A program made the translations under genes and the position numbers. From contig NZ_JABEQH010000012.1 of NCBI RefSeq assembly GCF_014174305.1, positions 1-64,000 on the forward strand: DNA of 64,000 bases. The letters run 5' to 3'. The DNA comes from Gluconacetobacter johannae. GTDB taxonomy: Bacteria; Pseudomonadota; Alphaproteobacteria; Acetobacterales; Acetobacteraceae. The notes under the pieces are model-generated. The model worked only from the letters and a program-made list of their open reading frames with translations, was not told where the DNA came from and ran no database searches. Below, piece after piece: positions 1 through 9,086 of this stretch (the stretch's first letter is position 1; every line of letters starts with the position of its first letter).

Positions 1-1691
1 TTCTTGGTTGGCGGAACCGCCTTGATCCCCTCGCGCAGCAGGATGACGGCTTCATCGGGCTTGCCGTCACGGGCGAGGATCTCCGCCGCCGCCTGGTAAA
101 GAGAGACCAGGTTCTTGGTTGGCGGAACCAGCGCGATTCCTTCACGAGCCACCTTCACGGCCACCTCCGCGCCGAAAAGGACTGCTTCTACTTGAATTCT
201 TTTGACCCACGCAGCCGCCGGGGACTCTGGTCCGGTTGATCGTCGGATATGCGGCAATGCGAGGCGCTTATCGTTATCTCTTCCACGTGCAAGCAGGCAA
301 CGCGCGAGGTGGTATTCCATCCCGTGGGGGCCGCGATCTTTCAACAATGCTGAAAGAAGGGCAATTTGTTCATCAAGTTCTTCTGGAGCCTTTGGGATCC
401 CAGACACAAAACTGAATAGGTTGCGGAGATGGCACTCGAAGCGCTCTCCGATCTCACGCAAGTCCTTTTCAGATTCGGCTTGCGTGAAGTGATATCGAGC
501 CTCGACGAAACGAGCCCCAAGTGCTTCCGCCTTGCCGACCAACTGTTGGGCACGGAAGGCTCTTGCAAAATAGTCGCCGGCCATTTGGTGGGCGCTGTGC
601 TTCTGACTATTTCCCAATTTAGATAATAAAGTATCGCGCACGATTGAGTGTACGTGGTAGCGGCCCTGCCGTAGTTCGATGATATACCGCGAAATTAGAT
701 CGTCGCGGGAGGCTACCATGTTGATTTCTGTTGTTGCTACTGCGTCGAGCGCCGTACGCGGGAGTGATTGACGAAAGACGGCAAGGCGGCGAAGAAACAG
801 TTTCGTCGGCTCGTTGAGTTGCGAGATAGCCCGAGTCAGCACCCGCCTCTCGAATGCCTCCAAGAGCTGCCGCGAGACGTTGCGATCTCGCGCTTCCCAT
901 GTCTCCGGCGCAAGTCCGATTAGACAGTCGAGAGTGTCACATCGAAGGGAAGCTACAAGCAGACGGATCGCGCGTGGGTTTCCACCGAGCCATGAAGCCA
1001 CGTCGGCGATCCGGTCTGTGGGAACTGCATCAGTCCGGTTCTCCTTTTCCAATAACGCCCGCAGGTATTCCTGAGCGTTTCGCGGTTTGAACGGTATTAA
1101 TGTAGAGATATCTGCACGCTCTTCCCAGCGCGCATCGCCGAATGCGCGGCTCGAAAGAAGCAACAGCCGGCCCGGAGAGTCGCTCGCCTGTGAAAGATTT
1201 TCGAGAATGCGACCTATCTGAGCACTTTTCGGAGCGGCGTCGGTTTCATTCAGGAGTCTCTGGGCTTCGTCGAGCACGATCAACCGGGGGCGTTTGAGAA
1301 GTTTCCGAAACACTTCATTCGCATCGGCGCCATTATTCAGATCTTCGACGACTCCTTCATCGCCTTTAGCATGCAGTTCCTCGGCGAGTTTCAGAACTAA
1401 GTCGTCCACGAGTGTCGTAGTCACGTCCGGACAATCGAAATGAACTATCGTGATCTCGTTAGAGTATCCTGCAATCTCCGCAACGACTCGTTCCGCAATT
1501 GCCGTCTTGCCTAGCCCGGGAAACCCCTGAATGGCCGCGATCGGAGGACCATCTTTCAACCATTTCCCAGTCAACCACTCGACCAGAGCCTGGTGCTGCT
1601 CCCCGAAAAGCCTGTCCGACAAAACATACCCTCCAAGCAAAAAATACTCATTAGATTCCGGCTTGTAGCCAAGAGTGGACGAAAACATCAT
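1..1691 (-). CDS. STAND/NB-ARC-like NTPase with 37-residue C-terminal repeats (3' end outside window)
   Basis: The frame is open from a double ATG at 1691/1688 to the window edge, giving about 563 visible residues. A short N-terminal stretch of about 45 residues precedes a P-loop NTPase. Walker A is GFPGLGKT (56-63), Walker B is LIVLDEAQ (137-144), a sensor-like LLLLSSR follows, then a GNPRAIRLL motif like the GLPLA box of NB-ARC proteins. After a helical region the C-terminus shows a TPR-like unit with a PPTKN motif, repeated at 37-residue period. At DNA level positions 1-18 and 112-129 are identical, 111 bp apart. STAND NTPases of this design act as oligomerising sensors, several of them in phage defence. 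No effector domain is visible in the part shown. Codon use is less GC-rich than in the neighbours, which suggests acquisition by transfer. The fold is clear. A defence role is inference. Confidence 0.85.
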   Translation of the reverse strand, partial: MMFSSTLGYKPESNEYFLLGGYVLSDRLFGEQHQALVEWLTGKWLKDGPPIAAIQGFPGLGKTAIAERVVAEIAGYSNEITIVHFDCPDVTTTLVDDLVLKLAEELHAKGDEGVVEDLNNGADANEVFRKLLKRPRLIVLDEAQRLLNETDAAPKSAQIGRILENLSQASDSPGRLLLLSSRAFGDARWEERADISTLIPFKPRNAQEYLRALLEKENRTDAVPTDRIADVASWLGGNPRAIRLLVASLRCDTLDCLIGLAPETWEARDRNVSRQLLEAFERRVLTRAISQLNEPTKLFLRRLAVFRQSLPRTALDAVATTEINMVASRDDLISRYIIELRQGRYHVHSIVRDTLLSKLGNSQKHSAHQMAGDYFARAFRAQQLVGKAEALGARFVEARYHFTQAESEKDLREIGERFECHLRNLFSFVSGIPKAPEELDEQIALLSALLKDRGPHGMEYHLARCLLARGRDNDKRLALPHIRRSTGPESPAAAWVKRIQVEAVLFGAEVAVKVAREGIALVPPTKNLVSLYQAAAEILARDGKPDEAVILLREGIKAVPPTK

Positions 1692-2250
1692 CCTTCTCAA
1701 GACTGAGGGTTTTATACCGCGATACGAGAGTGTTTAAGGTGAGTAAATTTTTGGGATAATCTCAATTTTCTTGTAATAATTACAAATAACGGAATTTGCA
1801 CTTCTATTTATAAACACATTAAATTAAAGATAATAAACCTCTTTTTATATTTTTAATACGATTTTTATATATAATACTAAAAAATATCTATTTTTGTTAG
1901 ATATTTACTTTTCCGCCAGCAACCACATTGCGTCCATCTTGTATTTTGGCTCGTGCCACAGCGAACGTTCGCCTCTTGATGATCTGCCCCGTCTGAGTGA
2001 ACCACGCCAGGATTGGCGTAGACCACTGTCCTTATCTTTTGTCGGCAGGTCCGCTTTCAGGAAACCAAGCAGACGCACCGACGTCTGCAAAGAGGCGGTA
2101 GCTGCCAGCAGGCCCCTGACGCCAATGTCCGCTATTGAGCGTTTCATGCCCGATAGCGAACCGGCAGCCCCACCCCAATCAGCCGTGCAAACGGTATAAT
2201 CGTCAACGCAACAACATCCCCGTCGCACAGGGAACATCACCCCTGCCCCA
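1692..2250. other. AT-rich intergenic stretch, candidate island border
   Basis: No convincing gene lies here. Positions 1735-1912 are very AT-rich, with many A/T runs, and must hold the promoter of the leftward NTPase gene. Positions 1913-2210 return to moderate GC and carry an imperfect inverted repeat (CGCTAT near 2133, ATAGCG near 2153). Overlapping small frames on both strands have no recognisable protein signature and no good ribosome site. The base composition change marks the passage from accessory DNA to the GC-rich core chromosome. Confidence 0.5.
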
Positions 2251-2346
2251 CCAAAGGGCATATCCCCCTTGGAAACCCAGGCTTTCACAAAACAAACGGG
2301 ATGCAAGGGCCAAGGCCCTTGCCGAGTTCGGGCAGCGCCCGACCTT
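2251..2346. repeat. Family A palindromic repeat, copy 1
   Basis: Two hairpins are seen: CCAAAGGG pairing with CCCCCTTGG, and GCAAGGGCCAAGGCCCTTGC. They are followed by the GGGC/GCCC hairpin around TTCGGGCAGCGCCCGA. The same modules recur at seven other places in the window. This copy sits just after the 3' end of nadE and may act as its terminator. Confidence 0.8.
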
Positions 2347-2355
2347 CCCTTGCCC

Positions 2356-4407
2356 CTATGCCCGCGGCACGTTGCGTTCCAACTCCGTCAGCCAGATCCG
2401 CGCATTGCCGTCCGACGGCGCGCGCCAGTCGCCGCGGGGCGACAGCGCGCCGCCGGCCACCACCTTCGGCCCGTTCGGCATCGCCGAGCGCTTGAACTGG
2501 CTGAAGCCGAAGAAGCGCGCCAGGAACACCCCCAGCCAGTAACGGATGGTCGGCAGATCGTAGGCAACCCGCCGGTCTTCGGGGAAGCCCGGCGGCCAGG
2601 CGCCGACGGCCGCATCCTTCCAGGCGATTTCGGCCATGAAGGCGATGCGCGACGGGCGAAAGCCGTAACGCAGCACATAGAACAGCGTGAAATCCTGCAA
2701 GGCGTAGGGGCCGATCCGGGCCTCGGTGCTCTGCAACGCCTGCCCTTCGCCCGCCGGCACCAGCTCGGGCGAAATCTCGGTCTCCAGGATCGCGGTCAGG
2801 ATATCGCAGGCCGCCTCGTCCACCCGCCGCGCGGAAATGACCCAGCGGATCAGATGCTGGATCAGTGTCTTGGGCAGGCCGGCATTGACGTTATAGTGCG
2901 ACATCTGGTCGCCGACACCATAGGTGCACCAGCCCAGCGCCAGTTCCGACAGGTCGCCGGTGCCGATCACCAGCCCGCCATGCTGGTTGGCCAACCGGAA
3001 CAGGAAATCGGTCCGCAACCCGGCCTGCACATTCTCGAACGTCACGTCGTACTGTGCGGCGCCGCTGGCGAAGGGGTGGCCCATTTCCTGCAACATCAGC
3101 CGCGCGGTGGGGCGGATGTCCAGTTCCGCCGCCGACACGCCCAGCGCGCGCATCAGGGCCATGGCGTTCGACTGCGTGCCGGCGCTGGTGCCGAATCCCG
3201 GCATGGTGTAGCCCAGCACGGCATCGCGCCCCAGGCCCAGCTCGTCGGCCGCGCGGACCGCCACCAGCAGCGCCTGCGTCGAATCCAGCCCGCCGGACAC
3301 GCCGATCACCATCCGGCGCGCGCCCGTCTCGGCCAGCCGCTGCTTGAGCGCCGAAACCTGGATCGTCCATGCCTCGTAGCAATCCTGTTCCAGCCGCGCG
3401 GGGTCGGCGGGCACGAAGGGAAAGCGTTCGATGCGCCGCCGCAGGCCCAGGTCGCCCGGCGGCGGCGACAGCGCGAAGCCGATCCGCCGCCACCCCCCGT
3501 CCGCATCCTTCGACCGGGCGGCCCGGTTGTCGGCGAAGGTGCCCATCCGCGTGCGCTCCTGCCGCAGCAGGTCGAGGTCGATATCCGCCACCGCCCGGTG
3601 GGGCCCGTGGGGAAAGCGCACGGTCTCGGCCAGCAGCGCGCCGTTCTCGAAGATCGACACCTGCCCGTCCCACGCCAGGTCGGTCGTCGATTCGCCCTCG
3701 CCGGCGGCGGCATAGACATAGGCGCACAGGCAGCGCGCCGATTGCGACCGGCAGAGCAGGTGCCGGGTCTCGGCCTTGCCCACCGTGATGTCGCTGGCCG
3801 ACAGGTTGGCGACGACCGTCGCCCCCGCCAGGGCCGCGTCGGTGCTGGGGGGGGCGGGCACCCACAGATCCTCGCAGATCTCCACCCCGATCACCAGGCC
3901 GGGCACGTCCTCGGCCTCGAACAGCAGGTCGGTGCCGAACGGGGCGGTCTGGCCGGCGACATGGATCATCCCGCCCCGCTGCCCGACGCCCGAGGTGAAA
4001 TGACGCGCCTCATAGAATTCACGATAGTTGGGCAGGTAGCTCTTGGGCACCACGCCCAGCACCGCGCCGCGATGCAGCACCACGGCGCAATTGTACAGCG
4101 CATCGCCATGGCGCAGCGGCGCGCCCGCCACCACCACCGGCGTCAGCTCCGCCGTGATCTCGGCCAGGCGGGCCAGCGCGCGCCCCACCTCGTCCAGCAG
4201 CACGTCCTGCTGGCGCAGATCCTCGATGGCGTATCCGGACACGCCCAGTTCGGGAAACACCGCCAGCGCCACCCCGTCGGTATGGCAGGCATGCACCATG
4301 TCGCCCATCCGCGCGACATTGGTCTGCGGGTCGGCCAGCGCCACCGGCAGGGTGCAGCCCGCGACCCGCGCGAAGCCATGACGGTAGAGGGACCGGAAAT
4401 CCGACAC
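2356..4407 (-). CDS. nadE: Glutamine-dependent NAD+ synthetase
   Basis: This 683-residue enzyme makes NAD+ from deamido-NAD+, ATP and glutamine in the cytosol. The N-terminal half is a nitrilase-type glutaminase with the expected Glu-Lys-Cys triad: E53 in [10 protein letters not shown]122 in [13 protein letters not shown], and C178 in GVEICEDLW. The C-terminal half is an ATP-pyrophosphatase domain with the SGGLDS P-loop at 371-376. The length fits the long glutaminase-fused NadE type found in Mycobacterium and many proteobacteria. The start is a GTG. Other upstream frames give no better candidate, and the protein aligns with family N-termini that begin close to YxHGFxRV. A large forward open frame on the opposite strand is only a codon-bias shadow. 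Confidence 0.95.
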   Translation of the reverse strand: MSDFRSLYRHGFARVAGCTLPVALADPQTNVARMGDMVHACHTDGVALAVFPELGVSGYAIEDLRQQDVLLDEVGRALARLAEITAELTPVVVAGAPLRHGDALYNCAVVLHRGAVLGVVPKSYLPNYREFYEARHFTSGVGQRGGMIHVAGQTAPFGTDLLFEAEDVPGLVIGVEICEDLWVPAPPSTDAALAGATVVANLSASDITVGKAETRHLLCRSQSARCLCAYVYAAAGEGESTTDLAWDGQVSIFENGALLAETVRFPHGPHRAVADIDLDLLRQERTRMGTFADNRAARSKDADGGWRRIGFALSPPPGDLGLRRRIERFPFVPADPARLEQDCYEAWTIQVSALKQRLAETGARRMVIGVSGGLDSTQALLVAVRAADELGLGRDAVLGYTMPGFGTSAGTQSNAMALMRALGVSAAELDIRPTARLMLQEMGHPFASGAAQYDVTFENVQAGLRTDFLFRLANQHGGLVIGTGDLSELALGWCTYGVGDQMSHYNVNAGLPKTLIQHLIRWVISARRVDEAACDILTAILETEISPELVPAGEGQALQSTEARIGPYALQDFTLFYVLRYGFRPSRIAFMAEIAWKDAAVGAWPPGFPEDRRVAYDLPTIRYWLGVFLARFFGFSQFKRSAMPNGPKVVAGGALSPRGDWRAPSDGNARIWLTELERNVPRA

Positions 4408-4578
4408 GATGCGCCACTCGCCTGTTGTTTCTGGGGACGGGACCCTTCGGATGACATGACCCGCCCGGACAGCGGAAGCAACCCTGCGGGCCGCCGCGCA
4501 TTGAAACTGTGATCGCCGGGCGCCCCCTGTCGCGGCGACGCGGCCGCGCGCGCGGTACGCAATCGGAGGGACAATCCC

Positions 4579-4755
4579 ATGGACCTGTTACGCTGGACGC
4601 TGATCTTCCTCGTCCTGGCGCTGGTCGCGGCCGTATTCGGCTTCGGCGGCGTCGCCGCGGACTTTGCCTATGTCGGCAAGATCCTGTTCTTCATCTTCCT
4701 GGTGCTGTTCATCGTGAGCCTGTTCTTCGGTCGCGGCCGAGGACGAACATTGTGA
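4579..4755 (+). CDS. DUF1328 small membrane protein
   Basis: This 58-residue protein begins MDLLRWTLIFLVLALVAAVF. It has two hydrophobic segments (about 5-25 and 33-52) separated by a GFGGVAADFAYVGK turn, which is the signature of the DUF1328/UPF0391 family of inner-membrane peptides. A GGAGGGA ribosome site lies 8 bases before the ATG. It converges with dsbB, and the two 3' ends overlap by 47 bases on opposite strands. The family has no firmly assigned biochemical role. Family members are often reported as stress-responsive. Confidence 0.85.
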   Translation: MDLLRWTLIFLVLALVAAVFGFGGVAADFAYVGKILFFIFLVLFIVSLFFGRGRGRTL

Positions 4756-5236
4756 TCGCCAGCAGCATCAGCGCGTAAATCCCGCCCAGCGCGGTCATGG
4801 ACAGCGGCAGCGCGTCGAACAGATAGGCCGGCGCGTCGCAGGGCTTGGCCGGGCGGGCGGGCATGGCGGCCAGGCGCTCGGCGAAGGTGCCGCCATGGAA
4901 GACCGGGGCCTGGCATTCCGCCAGCGGGCTGGCCCACCATCCCTGCTCCACCCCCACATGCACGCCCGACAGCACGCACGCCGCCAGCAGCACCGGTACG
5001 CACAGGCGCAGCGGCCAGCGCCGCGCCGGCGGAAACGCCGCCGCCAGCAGGCCCAGCACCAGCAGCAGGCGGTAGGGCCAGCGCTCCCACAGGCACAGGC
5101 CGCAGGGCACCATCCCCAGCACATGTTCGGCCCATTCGGCCACGCCCAGCGCCAGCGCGCCGCCACTGGCCAGGACCAGCCCCGGCCCGGCCCCCATGGT
5201 CGTCCGGCCGCGCATCCCGAATCTGCGACGCCTCAT
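4709..5236 (-). CDS. dsbB: DsbB-family disulfide bond formation protein
   Basis: This 175-residue membrane protein has the two cysteine pairs of DsbB: C45-G-L-C48 after the first membrane segment, and C108/C133 in the second periplasmic loop. Four membrane segments are evident. It would reoxidise DsbA and pass electrons to quinone. The ATG at 5236 overlaps the otsA stop in an ATGA arrangement, so translation is probably coupled. A longer frame reading back to a GTG at 5344 lies inside otsA and is rejected as the start. Placement behind trehalose genes looks like operon convenience rather than shared function. Confidence 0.88.
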   Translation of the reverse strand: MRRRRFGMRGRTTMGAGPGLVLASGGALALGVAEWAEHVLGMVPCGLCLWERWPYRLLLVLGLLAAAFPPARRWPLRLCVPVLLAACVLSGVHVGVEQGWWASPLAECQAPVFHGGTFAERLAAMPARPAKPCDAPAYLFDALPLSMTALGGIYALMLLAITMFVLGRDRRTGSR

Positions 5237-6591
5237 GCCGCGGGCGTCGCCGGGGCCGGCTGGGCCTCGTCCAGCGCCTGGAGGAAATCGCGGGCCCAGC
5301 TTCCGGCCGTGGTCCGGCGCACCTCGGCATCCAGCTTGCGCCACCGGGCCAGGCGTTCGTCCAGCCCCATCGTCAGCGCCTGGTGCAGGGCGTCCGCGAT
5401 CTCGTCCGCGTCATAGGGGTTGACCAGCACGGCCTCGTCCAGTTCGGGGGCGGCGCCCGCGAAATGCGACAGCACCAGCACCCCCGGCGATTCGGCGTCC
5501 TGCGCCGCGATATATTCCTTCGCCACCAGGTTCATGCCGTCGCGCAGGGGCGTAATCAGCGCGACATCGGCCATGCGGTAGAACCCGGCCAGGATGTCGC
5601 GGGCGATCGGCCGGGTGATGTAGCGGATGGGCGTCCAGTCGAATTCGGCATAGGCCCCGTTGATCCGCCCCGTCAGCTCGTCAAGCTGCCGGCGCAGCAC
5701 GCGATATTCCTCGACATCGCCGCGCGACACCGGGGCGACCTGCAGGAAGGTGACCTTGCCGCGATGTTCGGGATAGCGCGCGATCAGCGCCTCGTACCCC
5801 CGGAACCGCTCCGGCAGCCCCTTGGAATAATCCAGGCGGTCCACCCCCAGCACCAGGGCCGCGCCCCGCAGGCTGGCGCGCAGGCGCTCGGCCTCGCCAC
5901 TGCCGGCGCCGGTTTCGGCCTGGGCGCGGAATTCGTGCGGGTCGATGCCGATCGGGAAGGCCCGCGCCCGTTCCGTCAGCCCATTCACGCGAAAGGACTG
6001 GTTCAGGTTGTCCGCGTCCTCCTCGGTCTGCACGCCGATCAGGTCGTAGGCCTGCAGATCCTCCAGCAGCAGTTCCGCGCCCGGCAGCGACCGCACCAGG
6101 CTCCAGGGCGGGACGGGAATGTGCAGGAAGAAGCCGATGCGCGTCGTCACCCCCAGGTCGCGCAGCGCCTGCCCCAGCGGGAACAGATGATAATCATGGA
6201 CCCACACCACGTCGTCCGGCTTCAGCAGCGGTAGCAGCGTGCGCGCGAACAGGGCGTTGACCTCCAGATAGGTCTGCCAGTCGCGGCGGGAATAGTTCAT
6301 CAGCCCCACGCGGTAGTGGAACAGCGGCCAGAGGATGCCGTTGGAAAAATTCTGGTAGAATCCCTCGTGCTGGCTCTCGGTCAGGTCGATGGTGGCATAG
6401 GTCACGCCATCGACGGTGTCGAAGCTGGGCTGGGGGTCGCCGTCGCCCTCGGCCTGGTTGCCCGACCAGCCGAACCACATCGACGACCCGCCCCGCACGG
6501 CGTCCCGCAGCCCCACGGCCAGGCCGCCGGCCGGCTGCGTGCGTTCGCGCGGCGAGGGTACGCGGTTGGATACGATGACTAGACGCCCCAT
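5233..6591 (-). CDS. otsA: Trehalose-6-phosphate synthase
   Basis: This is a GT20 glycosyltransferase of 452 residues that joins UDP-glucose and glucose-6-phosphate. The N-terminus [14 protein letters not shown], the [11 protein letters not shown] motif and the [14 protein letters not shown] nucleotide-sugar motif are all typical, as is the C-terminal [15 protein letters not shown]. The length matches the family (about 450-480). Upstream otsB overlaps it by 13 bases and downstream dsbB by 4, so this is a tight otsB-otsA-dsbB operon. Trehalose is a compatible solute, which fits an organism exposed to osmotic stress. A much longer frame with the same stop extends upstream into otsB and is not the gene. 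Confidence 0.96.
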   Translation of the reverse strand: MGRLVIVSNRVPSPRERTQPAGGLAVGLRDAVRGGSSMWFGWSGNQAEGDGDPQPSFDTVDGVTYATIDLTESQHEGFYQNFSNGILWPLFHYRVGLMNYSRRDWQTYLEVNALFARTLLPLLKPDDVVWVHDYHLFPLGQALRDLGVTTRIGFFLHIPVPPWSLVRSLPGAELLLEDLQAYDLIGVQTEEDADNLNQSFRVNGLTERARAFPIGIDPHEFRAQAETGAGSGEAERLRASLRGAALVLGVDRLDYSKGLPERFRGYEALIARYPEHRGKVTFLQVAPVSRGDVEEYRVLRRQLDELTGRINGAYAEFDWTPIRYITRPIARDILAGFYRMADVALITPLRDGMNLVAKEYIAAQDAESPGVLVLSHFAGAAPELDEAVLVNPYDADEIADALHQALTMGLDERLARWRKLDAEVRRTTAGSWARDFLQALDEAQPAPATPAA

Positions 6592-7343
6592 ACGCCGTCT
6601 CCCCCTGCCGCGAGAGTCGCCAGCCACGCCCGGAAGGCGGCCGCGTCCGGAAAATCCATCGGAATGCGGAAACCCGCCCCCCCCAGCGCCACTGCGGCGC
6701 GGATCCCGTCCTCGTCCGTGGCGTCGTCGCCGACGAAGATGGGGTGCCGCCCGGCGAAAGGCGGCGACTGCATCAGGGCCGCCACCGCATGGCCCTTGTC
6801 CACCCCGTCGGGGCGGATTTCCCAGGCCATCTTCGCCGCCTGGATGTGAAAGACGCCCCCGCTGGCCTCGACCCAGCCCTGCGCCGCGTCCAGCAGCGCG
6901 TCGGCCGCCTCGGGCGCCGCACGATAATGCAGCACGAAGCCCCCCACCTTGCGTTCGATCCGCACGCCGGGATAGCCGGCCACCAGGGTCTCGGCCCGCT
7001 GCAGCCATTCGGGCGGGACCACGGGCAGGTCGGCGCGCACGATCGGCCCGTCCGGCCGGTGCCGCACGGCAATCCCGTGCTCGCCCGCCACCGCGAAGGG
7101 CACGTCGCCCAGGAAATGGTCAATCTGCTCGACTCCCCGGCCCGAAATCACGGCCAGCGCGTCGCCGCACTTGGCGCGCAGCCGCCGCAGCACCTCCAGC
7201 AGGCCGGGCGACACCACCACCGATTCCGGGGTGGGGGCGATATCCACCAGCGTCCCGTCGAAATCCAGCAGCAGCGCCGCTTCGCCCGGCGGCGGCATGA
7301 ACCGTCCGGCCGGGCCGGCATATTCTGTCGGGGTCGTGGCCAT
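6579..7343 (-). CDS. otsB: Trehalose-6-phosphate phosphatase
   Basis: This HAD-superfamily phosphatase of 254 residues removes phosphate from trehalose-6-phosphate. The nucleophile motif LLLDFDGTLVDI stands near residue 30. AVISGRGVEQI, AVAGEHG and GDDATDEDGI, the latter carrying the metal-binding acidic residues, follow in the usual order. The ATG at 7343 is preceded by AAGGAGGT at ideal spacing. A GTG two codons earlier overlaps that ribosome site. It is the first gene of the otsB-otsA-dsbB operon. Confidence 0.94.
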   Translation of the reverse strand: MATTPTEYAGPAGRFMPPPGEAALLLDFDGTLVDIAPTPESVVVSPGLLEVLRRLRAKCGDALAVISGRGVEQIDHFLGDVPFAVAGEHGIAVRHRPDGPIVRADLPVVPPEWLQRAETLVAGYPGVRIERKVGGFVLHYRAAPEAADALLDAAQGWVEASGGVFHIQAAKMAWEIRPDGVDKGHAVAALMQSPPFAGRHPIFVGDDATDEDGIRAAVALGGAGFRIPMDFPDAAAFRAWLATLAAGGDGVWGV

Positions 7344-7400
7344 TCTCACCTCCTTGAAGTCGGTTGGCGCATGGGGCCCGCGCCGGGCGAGCCCACCCCC

Positions 7401-8261
7401 TCAAGGGGGCAAAAGCGACTGGGGCTGTCCCGGTTGCGCCTGGTCCGGCCGGGAAGATCCGGGCGCGGCCTGTCCGGCCGGCGGCAGGGGCGCCGGCAGC
7501 AGCGACAGCGGCGCCGCCCCGCCCCCGTCCGTCATGGTCGGCACGGGCGGCGGCAGAGGCACATGCTGGCCCGCAACGCCTCCGGATGCAACCGGCGCCA
7601 GCGGCATGGGCGCCGAAGATGCGGGGACCGGGGCGGCCGGAGCCGGGGCTGCGGGGGCCGGGGACACGGGGACCGGGGACACGGGCGGCGGGGCGGATGA
7701 CTCCGGCGGCAGTTGCAGGGGCGAAGACGGTACGGCCGATACCGGCGGCGGCGTCCCCGGCGCCGAGCCCGCCGGAACCACCCCCCCGGACGTCGCATCG
7801 GTCGGCGCGCCCGCCTCGGGCACGGTCAGCGGCGGCGGCACCGGGGCGACCATGTCGCCCGCACAGCCCACCATCCGCACGTCATACAGGGGGTTTTCAA
7901 ATACCCCCATGAACGGTTCGCCCGACAGCATCCAGCCGTCGAATCCCGGCACCCCCGGATGGGTGTCGCGCACCGACAGCCATCCCGCCGAATCCGGGAC
8001 CAGGCCGGGCGGCCGGTCGCGGCACGCGCCGACATGGATCGACAGCGCCTTGAACGTCACATCCTGCCCCACCGGAACCGTCAGGATCTGGACGCGGGAA
8101 TCCAGCCGGTCCAGCACGCGCAGCGTCGCGACCGACCGCCCCTGCCAGGTCTCGGCCGGATAGACCAGCGGCGGCGTCACGATCTCGGCGGCGCGGGCCG
8201 GGGGCAGCGAAAGACCGGCGGCGGACAGAAGCGCGGGCAGGGTCAGGGCCGCGCGCCGCAT
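7401..8261 (-). CDS. DUF2155 exported protein with proline/alanine-rich tail
   Basis: A signal peptide (MRRAALTLPALLSAAGLSL, cleavage near ARA-AE) is followed by a DUF2155 domain of about 110 residues. It has two conserved cysteines, in SIHVGACRDRPPG and MVGCAGD, and the FDGWMLSGEPFMGVFENPLYDVR motif. The last 120 residues are a low-complexity P/A/V-rich tail. DUF2155 proteins are alphaproteobacterial envelope proteins of unknown function that are often encoded beside NDUFA12, as here. The start at 8261 was chosen because it gives the signal peptide directly. Earlier frame positions overlap the preceding small gene. Confidence 0.85.
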   Translation of the reverse strand: MRRAALTLPALLSAAGLSLPPARAAEIVTPPLVYPAETWQGRSVATLRVLDRLDSRVQILTVPVGQDVTFKALSIHVGACRDRPPGLVPDSAGWLSVRDTHPGVPGFDGWMLSGEPFMGVFENPLYDVRMVGCAGDMVAPVPPPLTVPEAGAPTDATSGGVVPAGSAPGTPPPVSAVPSSPLQLPPESSAPPPVSPVPVSPAPAAPAPAAPVPASSAPMPLAPVASGGVAGQHVPLPPPVPTMTDGGGAAPLSLLPAPLPPAGQAAPGSSRPDQAQPGQPQSLLPP

Positions 8262-8272
8262 CGCGCGGCGCG

Positions 8273-8494
8273 TCACGATTTCGGGCTTCGCAATGCGGCC
8301 GCGACCTCCAGGATGATGCGCCTCATTTCCGCCTCGTCCACGCCGATCAGCACCGCGTCCTCGAACGTATCGCGCATGACGTCGCACAATTCGGCGTAAT
8401 TCTCGGCCAGGACGCGGATCTTGTCCTGGCAGGACACCGGGCTGCCGTCCGCCTGCCGCCAGACCGCGGGCGCGGCCGGAAGGGCGCCGCTCAC
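8273..8494 (-). CDS. Small conserved protein, function unknown
   Basis: This 73-residue acidic, mostly helical protein has two cysteines (SCQDKIR and AELCDVMRDTF) and no signal or membrane segment. I do not recognise the family. The GTG at 8494 overlaps the stop of the mlaD-like gene in a GTGA arrangement, which decides the start and points to translational coupling. It sits between the mlaD-like and DUF2155 genes, all in the same direction. The sequence looks like real coding rather than a shadow because no competing frame exists in this interval. Confidence 0.7.
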   Translation of the reverse strand: MSGALPAAPAVWRQADGSPVSCQDKIRVLAENYAELCDVMRDTFEDAVLIGVDEAEMRRIILEVAAALRSPKS

Positions 8495-9030
8495 GGCTGG
8501 TCGCCCGCAGGCGCGGCCGGGGCCTGGCCCTGGTTGGCGCGCTGCTGGTTCGCCCGGGTCATCGAATCCGTGACCGAGAAGATGAAGCGGCTGAGCAACT
8601 GTTCCAGGCTGATCGACCCCTGGGTGTCGGTAAGCGTCGCCCCCGGATGCAGCATCGCATCGTTCCCGCCCGGCGACAGGGCGACATATTTGCCCCCCAG
8701 CAGGCTGTCGCTGGTGATGATCGCGGCGCTGTCGGTCGGCAGGCGGATGTCCGGCCGCACGGTGAAGGTCACATGGGCCTTGAAGCTGGCCGGATCGACC
8801 TGCTCGTCCACCACCTGCCCCACCGTGACGCCCGCCAGGCGCACGTCCGACCCCACCGACAAGCCGTCGATATGCGCGAAGGAGGCCGCCAGCCGATATC
8901 CGCTTTCCTGCCGGTGGCCCTTGTCGATCACGGCAAAAGCCAGCAATCCGCCCAGCACCGCCAGAACCGCGCACCCCGCGGCGAGCTCGGCCGGGTTCCG
9001 GCCCCTTCTGACTGGAACCGCAGTTACCAT
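8491..9030 (-). CDS. mlaD: MlaD-like phospholipid-binding periplasmic protein (MCE domain)
   Basis: This 179-residue protein has one N-terminal membrane anchor (AAGCAVLAVLGGLLAFAVI) and an MCE/MlaD domain (GYRLAASFAHIDGLSVGSDVRLAGVTVGQV ... SLLGGKYVALSPGG). MlaD forms the hexameric ring of the MlaFEDB transporter that moves phospholipids between the membranes. The ATG at 9030 has GGGGAAG upstream. An earlier ATG at 9063 would add 11 residues before the anchor and lacks a site. mlaE, mlaF and mlaB are not in this cluster, so its partners must be encoded elsewhere. Neighbours are NDUFA12 and DUF2155, a common alphaproteobacterial arrangement. Confidence 0.88.
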   Translation of the reverse strand: MVTAVPVRRGRNPAELAAGCAVLAVLGGLLAFAVIDKGHRQESGYRLAASFAHIDGLSVGSDVRLAGVTVGQVVDEQVDPASFKAHVTFTVRPDIRLPTDSAAIITSDSLLGGKYVALSPGGNDAMLHPGATLTDTQGSISLEQLLSRFIFSVTDSMTRANQQRANQGQAPAAPAGDQP

Positions 9031-9086
9031 GATATATCGCTTCCCCTGTGACGGCTGGCGCACCCTAACAGGTTACGCCCACCGTT

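Noticed and set aside
1-130. CRISPR-like repeat from the 18-base identity at 111-bp spacing
   Set aside because: The repeat is coding, in frame, and belongs to protein repeats; there are no spacers.
1894-2306. Overlapping small frames on both strands in the 1.9-2.3 kb gap
   Set aside because: No ribosome site, no recognisable domain, and they run into a palindromic repeat.
2269-4512. 747-residue forward frame over nadE
   Set aside because: It runs antisense to a fully convincing NAD synthetase and has the Arg/Gly/His-rich composition typical of high-GC shadows.
5233-7008. Long otsA frame starting inside otsB
   Set aside because: The added residues are a shadow of otsB; the true family N-terminus begins at 6591.
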